Source: CADEED01 sp043747835
Lineage (GTDB): Bacteria; Pseudomonadota; Gammaproteobacteria; Steroidobacterales; Steroidobacteraceae
Reading direction: 5' to 3'
Length of the DNA stretch: 64,000 nt
Assembly: GCA_043747835.1 (NCBI GenBank)
Contig: JAYTOK010000001.1
Location: 12,376-76,375 of the forward strand
The position numbers and the translations under genes were made by a program. Below, piece after piece: positions 59,850 to 64,000 of the stretch. The notes beneath the pieces are model-generated. The model was not told the origin of the DNA and did not search any database. It saw only the letters and a list, made by a program, of their open reading frames with translations. Numbering within the stretch: position 1 is the stretch's first letter; the number at the start of each line of letters is the position of its first letter.

Positions 59850-60395
59850 ATGAAACTCGTTGCACTACGAATCACCCTTCTGGCCACGGCCACCCTCGCC
59901 GCTTCGGGCTGCGTCTACAAGATGGCGATCCAGCAGGGAAACTACCTCGTCGCTGAGTCCGTCTCGCAGCTCAAGGAAGGCATGACGCGCAGCCAGGTGC
60001 GCTTCCTGCTCGGCACACCGATGGTGCCCGTTGCCTTCGATGATTCGCGCTGGGATTACTACTACTTCTTCTCTTCCCGCCACATCGACCAGCCGCTGAA
60101 GCGGCGCCTGACGGTGTATTTCGCGGACGACAAAGTGCAGCGCTTCGAGAACATCGGCGTGCCCACGCAGACCGACCTCGAGCAGCTCGAGCGCGATCTC
60201 AAGCGCGCGATCGCCGAGAACAAGAAGAACCAGCGCAAGCCGGGGTTCTTCAAGCGGATCTTCGGACGCGACGCGCCCGCCGAGTCGACGCAATCCGAAT
60301 CGTCTAGCGCTTCGGAAGCCGAGAAGACGCCGGACCCGGTGCCGCCCGCCGCGCCGCAGCCCGCGCCCGCCGGGACACCTTCGGGTCCGACCTGA
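59850..60395 (+). CDS. bamE: outer membrane protein assembly factor BamE (OmlA/SmpA lipoprotein)
   Basis: Lipoprotein of the BAM complex. 181 residues. Signal peptide ends LAASGC, a full lipobox. The BamE core is SQLKEGMTRSQVRFLLGTPMVPVAFDDSRWDYYYFF and RLTVYFADDKVQRFENIG. After about residue 125 there is an extra basic stretch (NKKNQRKPGFFKRIFGRD) and a Ser/Pro/Ala-rich tail of about 40 residues, absent from the 113-residue E. coli protein. The tail's DNA overlaps rnfH on the other strand. Confidence 0.95.
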   Translation: MKLVALRITLLATATLAASGCVYKMAIQQGNYLVAESVSQLKEGMTRSQVRFLLGTPMVPVAFDDSRWDYYYFFSSRHIDQPLKRRLTVYFADDKVQRFENIGVPTQTDLEQLERDLKRAIAENKKNQRKPGFFKRIFGRDAPAESTQSESSSASEAEKTPDPVPPAAPQPAPAGTPSGPT

Positions 60396-60615
60396 GGGGC
60401 CGGTAGATTTCGATGCGATCGCCGTCGTGCGGCACCGCATCGCGCCCGCAAGGCTCTCCGAAAATTCCGACATCGGCGTCCCAGGGCACGGCCTCGTCGT
60501 GAGCCTGAGCGCGCGCGGCCACCAGCGCCGCGGCCACGTCGGCATCGTCCGCGAGCGCGACACTCCACGACCATTGCCGCTCCGGCAACGCGTACACGAC
60601 GAGGCAGGTCTTCAT
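60304..60615 (-). CDS. rnfH: RnfH-family ubiquitin-like protein
   Basis: 103 residues, PF03658-like beta-grasp: VVYALPERQWSW, VAAALVAARAQA, GIFGEPCGRDAVPHDGDRIEIYRPLRSDPK. The family sits beside ratA (as ratB in E. coli) and its role is unclear. A basic Arg/Ala tail follows the core; the final 92 nt are antisense to the bamE tail. It starts 7 nt after ratA. Confidence 0.88.
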   Translation of the reverse strand: MKTCLVVYALPERQWSWSVALADDADVAAALVAARAQAHDEAVPWDADVGIFGEPCGRDAVPHDGDRIEIYRPLRSDPKVSRRARAAARRAAPGPASSRLPKR

Positions 60616-60622
60616 CGTCGCA

Positions 60623-61081
60623 CTAGCTACTATCTATTGAAGGATTCTGGCCCGAGCGCTGCTGCCGCGCCCGCGCGACGAAGGCATCGACCAGCGACGC
60701 CGCCGTGCTTTCGAACAGCGGCTCGAACATCGCGCCGGTGACGCGATTCGCAAACTCGAAACGCATCTCGAGCTCCACGCGGCAGCCGAGGTCGCCCAGA
60801 GGGGTGAGCGTCCAGAGTCCCTCGAGCACCCGGAACGGGCCGCTCACGAGTTGCATGAGGATGCGGCGGTCGGGTTCGAGCAGGTTGCGAGTGGTGATGT
60901 CCATGCGCAGCGGACCGCGCTTGATCGACAGCGTGGCGACGCGCTCGTTTCCCAGCTGCGACTCGATTCGAACGCCCACGATCCCGGGCACGAACTCGGG
61001 ATAACGCTCGATGTCGTTGATGAGCCGGTACATGTGCGCCGGCGATTCCGCGATCAGGGCAGATTTCTTGACCTCACGCAT
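60623..61081 (-). CDS. ratA: START-domain protein RatA / CoqJ-like
   Basis: 152 residues, SRPBCC fold: VKKSALIAESPAHMYRLINDIERYPEFVPGIVGVRI near the start and a C-terminal helix with FESTAASLVDAFVARARQ. Related proteins bind coenzyme Q (COQ10) or, as RatA, affect 70S assembly. It is in the conserved ratA-rnfH pair divergent from smpB. Which of the two roles applies cannot be told. Confidence 0.92.
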   Translation of the reverse strand: MREVKKSALIAESPAHMYRLINDIERYPEFVPGIVGVRIESQLGNERVATLSIKRGPLRMDITTRNLLEPDRRILMQLVSGPFRVLEGLWTLTPLGDLGCRVELEMRFEFANRVTGAMFEPLFESTAASLVDAFVARARQQRSGQNPSIDSS

Positions 61082-61128
61082 GCCCCATTTTTACACGGCT
61101 CGCATGCGTACAATGCGCGAAACCGCCC

Positions 61129-61599
61129 ATGAGCAAACACGACAAAGAAACCCCGCGTCTCATCGCCGAAAACCGCAAGGCGCGCTACGACTACTTCATC
61201 GAGCAGCGCTTCGAGGCGGGCCTCGTTCTCGAAGGCTGGGAGGTCAAGTCCATGCGCGCGGGCAAGGCGCAGATCGCCGAGGGCTATGTCTACCTCAAGA
61301 ACGGCGAGGCATTCCTGTTCGGCGCGCAGATCACGCCGCTGACCACCATCTCGACGCACGTGACGCCGGAACCCAAGCGCACGCGCAAACTACTGCTGAA
61401 CAAGTCCGAGCTGGCGCGCCTGATCGGCAGCGTCGAGCGCGAGGGTTACACACTCGTCCCGCTCGACCTGCACTGGAAGGAAGGCCGCGCCAAACTCGAA
61501 GTCGGACTCGCCAAGGGCAAGAAGCAGCACGACAAGCGCGACACCGAAAAAAAACGCGACTGGGCGCGCGACAAGGCGCGGATCCTGCGCAGGGGCTGA
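61129..61599 (+). CDS. smpB: SsrA-binding protein SmpB
   Basis: Partner of tmRNA in trans-translation. 156 residues: PRLIAENRKARYDYFIEQRFEAGLVLEGWEVKSMRAGKAQI, LLLNKSELARLIG, and the C-terminal helix DKRDTEKKRDWARDKARILRR that sits in the mRNA channel. Divergent from ratA across 47 nt. Its RNA partner ssrA begins about 2.1 kb downstream. Confidence 0.98.
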   Translation: MSKHDKETPRLIAENRKARYDYFIEQRFEAGLVLEGWEVKSMRAGKAQIAEGYVYLKNGEAFLFGAQITPLTTISTHVTPEPKRTRKLLLNKSELARLIGSVEREGYTLVPLDLHWKEGRAKLEVGLAKGKKQHDKRDTEKKRDWARDKARILRRG

Positions 61600-61649
61600 C
61601 TACCAGCGCGACTGCTGATATATCGGTGGTTAGCTCCCGGGAGGTTTTC

Positions 61650-63653
61650 GTGCAGAAATATGTCCGCCGCGCGGCGATCGTCGCCGTTTCCGCCATCACA
61701 GGAATCGCCGCCACGCTGAACGACGCGTATGCGGCGCCCGCGCCCGTCGAGGCGTATGCCAATCGTCCGGCGATGATCGACGTGGATCTCAATCCCGCCG
61801 GTACGAAGCTCGCATTCCTCGAAGATGTGGGCGGCAGTCCGCGCGTCGTCATCCACGACCTGGTCGCGAAGAAAGACGTGCGCACGTTGAACTCGCCGAA
61901 GAGCCTCAACCTGCACGCGGTTGTCTGGGCCAATGACGAGACACTGCTGATCCAGAAGAGCACTACCGAATCGCTGATGCTGGGCTCCGGACGAACGGAG
62001 GTCTTCAAGAACTGGCGTTGGGCCGCGATCGACGCTGGTGGCGGTCCCGAGCGACTCCTGATCACGGGCAATCTCGTCCGCACCCGCACCGCAAAGCCGG
62101 GCAAGGTTTTCATGGCCTCCGCTGACTTCTCGGTCGCCACCTATCGACGGAGCACGGGCTCGAGACTCGCCGGCGGTCGCAAGGACGATGGGTGGATCTC
62201 GCGTCTCTTTGAGGTGGATCTCGCGACGGGCGAAGCAAAGATCCTGGAGGACGGAACGCCATACACCGCGGGCTGGCTCGCCGACGAATCCGGCGAGCTA
62301 ATCGTGCGGGTCGACTTCAATCCCAAAACCGACCAATACACGATCCTCACCCGCGAAGGCGGAGGCTGGCAAAAGCTGCATGCCGCAACAAAGTGCGGTT
62401 ACCTCGGCCTTGCCGGATTCGAGTTGGACAACAGCGCCGTACTTGCGACTGGCGAGCTTTGCGGCGAATCGCGAACCAAGGTCTTTGCGTTGCCGCTGGA
62501 TGGCTCGCCGAAGAGAATCGTCGCGGAACATCCCGAGCACGATGTTGGCGGTTTGATTCGCGATCCTTACGACGGCCGACTGTTGGGATACACGTTGGGC
62601 GGGAGCGACGCATCGACGCACTGGCTCGATGCGCAGGGAGAGAAACGGGCAGCGGGACTTCACCGAACCTTTGCGAACAGCACCGTGACAATTGTCAGCC
62701 GTTCCGCGAACGGACGGCGCATCGTCGTCATGACCGAGAACGAGCAGCAGCCGCCCATCTACTTCCTGGTCGACTACGACGCCAAGTCCGCCGACATCAT
62801 CAACGAGAGATATCCGAAACTCGCCGGCGTCAAACTCGGCGAAGTCCGTGCATTCACATACGAAGCTCGCGACAAGTATTCGCTGTTCGCGTACCTGACC
62901 TTGCCGCCCGACGGTGGCGACAAAGGATTGCCGCTGATCATCCTGCCGCACGGCGGTCCCGAGAGTCACGATCGGCCGGGCTTCGATTGGCTGGCGCAGT
63001 TCCTCGCGTCGCGCGGCTACGCGGTGTTGCAGCCACAGTTCCGTGGATCGAGTGGATTCGGAAAGGCGCACGCGGACGCAGGCCGGCGGCAGTGGGGGCT
63101 GCGGATGCAGGACGACTTGACGGATGCCGTCAGTGCCGCGGTCGCGCGCGGCATCGCCGATGCGAAGCGTGTGTGCATCGTGGGCTGGAGTTACGGCGGT
63201 TATGCCGCGTTGGCCGGCGCCGCGTTCACTCCCGACGTCTACGCATGCGCCGCGAGCATCGCGGGCGTGTCGAACCTTCCGGCCATGCTCACCTACGAGA
63301 CGAAAACCAGCGGCGACGAGTCCGATTCTCTCGACTACTGGAAGGAACACATCGGTTCCGTTAGCGATCCGAACGTCATCGCGAAGTCTCCATCGCGCAG
63401 CGCAGCGACCGTTCGCGCACCCGTCCTGCTTTTGCATGGCACGGACGACACGGTAGTTCCGGTCGAACAGTCCCGGCTCATGGCAAGTGCCCTCGAAGTC
63501 GCGAAAAAACCATTCTCTCTGGTCGAGTTGCCCGGAAACGATCACGGGCTGCTCGAGAGCGTGACTCGCGTCCGGATGGCGACCGAGCTCGAAAAATTCC
63601 TCGCGCAGCACCTGGCCGCGACATCGGCGACTACCGCGCAGACCACGAACTGA
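61650..63653 (+). CDS. secreted S9-family (prolyl oligopeptidase-like) peptidase
   Basis: 667 residues from GTG 61650, with GGGAGG 5 nt upstream; the open frame back to 61011 is shadow of smpB. Signal peptide ends AYA before APAPVE. Residues ~35-400 look like a beta-propeller of WD-type blades; the alpha/beta hydrolase domain starts near 410. The catalytic Ser is in VGWSYGGYAALAGA, Asp in LLLHGTDDTVVPV and His in PGNDHGLLE. Similar to dipeptidyl/acylaminoacyl peptidases; the peptide substrate is unknown. It lies between smpB and ssrA, on the same strand. Confidence 0.9.
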   Translation: MQKYVRRAAIVAVSAITGIAATLNDAYAAPAPVEAYANRPAMIDVDLNPAGTKLAFLEDVGGSPRVVIHDLVAKKDVRTLNSPKSLNLHAVVWANDETLLIQKSTTESLMLGSGRTEVFKNWRWAAIDAGGGPERLLITGNLVRTRTAKPGKVFMASADFSVATYRRSTGSRLAGGRKDDGWISRLFEVDLATGEAKILEDGTPYTAGWLADESGELIVRVDFNPKTDQYTILTREGGGWQKLHAATKCGYLGLAGFELDNSAVLATGELCGESRTKVFALPLDGSPKRIVAEHPEHDVGGLIRDPYDGRLLGYTLGGSDASTHWLDAQGEKRAAGLHRTFANSTVTIVSRSANGRRIVVMTENEQQPPIYFLVDYDAKSADIINERYPKLAGVKLGEVRAFTYEARDKYSLFAYLTLPPDGGDKGLPLIILPHGGPESHDRPGFDWLAQFLASRGYAVLQPQFRGSSGFGKAHADAGRRQWGLRMQDDLTDAVSAAVARGIADAKRVCIVGWSYGGYAALAGAAFTPDVYACAASIAGVSNLPAMLTYETKTSGDESDSLDYWKEHIGSVSDPNVIAKSPSRSAATVRAPVLLLHGTDDTVVPVEQSRLMASALEVAKKPFSLVELPGNDHGLLESVTRVRMATELEKFLAQHLAATSATTAQTTN

Positions 63654-63726
63654 CATGCCGGGCCGCCGCCCGCCCGTCTTGCAGACGGCACGGCCGCCCG
63701 CATGTATGCTCCTCGGGCTTTTACGG

Positions 63727-64000
63727 GGGCGACCGGTTTCGACGTGGGTTATGAACCGTGAGAGGCGTACCGAGGGTGTAAAGACCTCGTAAATCCCTTT
63801 GCAAATCATAGTTGCCAACGACGACAACTACGCTCTAGCTGCCTAGTCGCAGCTGACCCCAGGACCAGTAGGTGCCTATGCCTCTGAAACCTGGGTCGCG
63901 TTCATAGGATCGCGGTTCCGTGTGCTACGGGCGGAACCGTTAAGAGTCACTGTAGCTGGCTGGACGTCTTCCCTGCTCTTCGGGTAGCGGACAGTAAGAA
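63727..64000 (+). ncRNA. ssrA: transfer-messenger RNA (tmRNA), 3' end beyond window
   Basis: The RNA begins GGGGGCGACCGGTTTCGACG, the usual tmRNA 5' acceptor and D-loop-like start, and contains the tag reading frame at 63814-63846. The resume codon is GCC and the encoded tag is ANDDNYALAA followed by TAG, the classic degradation tag ending ALAA. Later sequence carries GC-rich pseudoknot-like stems. About 270 nt are visible; the T arm and CCA end lie past 64000. The exact 5' base is uncertain by one or two. Confidence 0.95.

Overview
This 64 kb window is high-GC, gene-dense core chromosome from a gammaproteobacterium. The gene order dnaJ / dapB / carA / carB / greA ... yhbY / ftsH / folP / glmM / tpiA / secG / tRNA-Leu / nuoA-N / tRNA-fMet ... 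rimP / nusA / infB / rbfA / truB / rpsO / pnp, flanked by recN / fur / bamE / ratA / smpB / ssrA, is the arrangement known from Pseudomonas and Xanthomonas-like lineages. A Steroidobacter/Nevskia/Xanthomonas-type organism would fit, but no marker here fixes the family.

Layout. 1-356: the 3' end of a small zinc-ribbon gene. 467-8914 (minus): transcription/translation block rimP-nusA-infB-rbfA-truB-rpsO-pnp. It is driven from a promoter near 9067-9096 through a leader with two minus-strand intrinsic terminators. 9146-16676: an inserted, less conserved stretch (PadR regulator, PspC-type membrane protein, thioesterase-like hydrolase, AlbA_2 protein, TrmH methyltransferase, FAD oxidoreductase, rlmE, FemAB-like acyltransferase). 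16718-31629 (minus): initiator tRNA-fMet, the complete 14-gene nuo operon (respiratory complex I) mostly joined by 4-nt ATGA overlaps, and tRNA-Leu(GAG). 31645-37011 (minus): secG, tpiA, glmM, folP, ftsH. 37209-40272 (plus): yhbY and a CHASE4-PAS-GGDEF-EAL signalling protein. 40319-48425 (minus): dapB, then carA-carB-greA followed by two secreted or membrane-anchored proteins. 48492-51719 (plus): Gfo/Idh oxidoreductase, glycerol kinase, PAP2 phosphatase. 51720-56649 (minus): heat-shock operon hrcA-grpE-dnaK-dnaJ. 56768-64000: nadK, recN, fur (minus), bamE, rnfH and ratA (minus), smpB, an S9 peptidase, and the 5' part of tmRNA (ssrA), cut by the window end.

The window is dominated by housekeeping functions: RNA decay, ribosome assembly, translation initiation, respiration, pyrimidine/arginine and lysine precursor supply, cell-wall precursor synthesis, protein quality control and ribosome rescue. 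I find no CRISPR array, insertion sequence, prophage or obvious defence island. The most interesting material is regulatory: the terminator-studded rimP-nusA leader, the carA leader with an overlapping upstream ORF, the heat-shock control region with HrcA but no visible CIRCE element, and a hairpin over the dnaJ ribosome binding site. The accessory modules inserted into otherwise conserved synteny are also worth following.

No stretch over 300 bases lacks a gene. The longest gaps are 249 nt (carA leader) and 231 nt (rimP/padR). Non-ATG starts are common: TTG is proposed for about six genes and GTG for about eight. All functional calls rest on reading translated sequence for family motifs; no database search was run.
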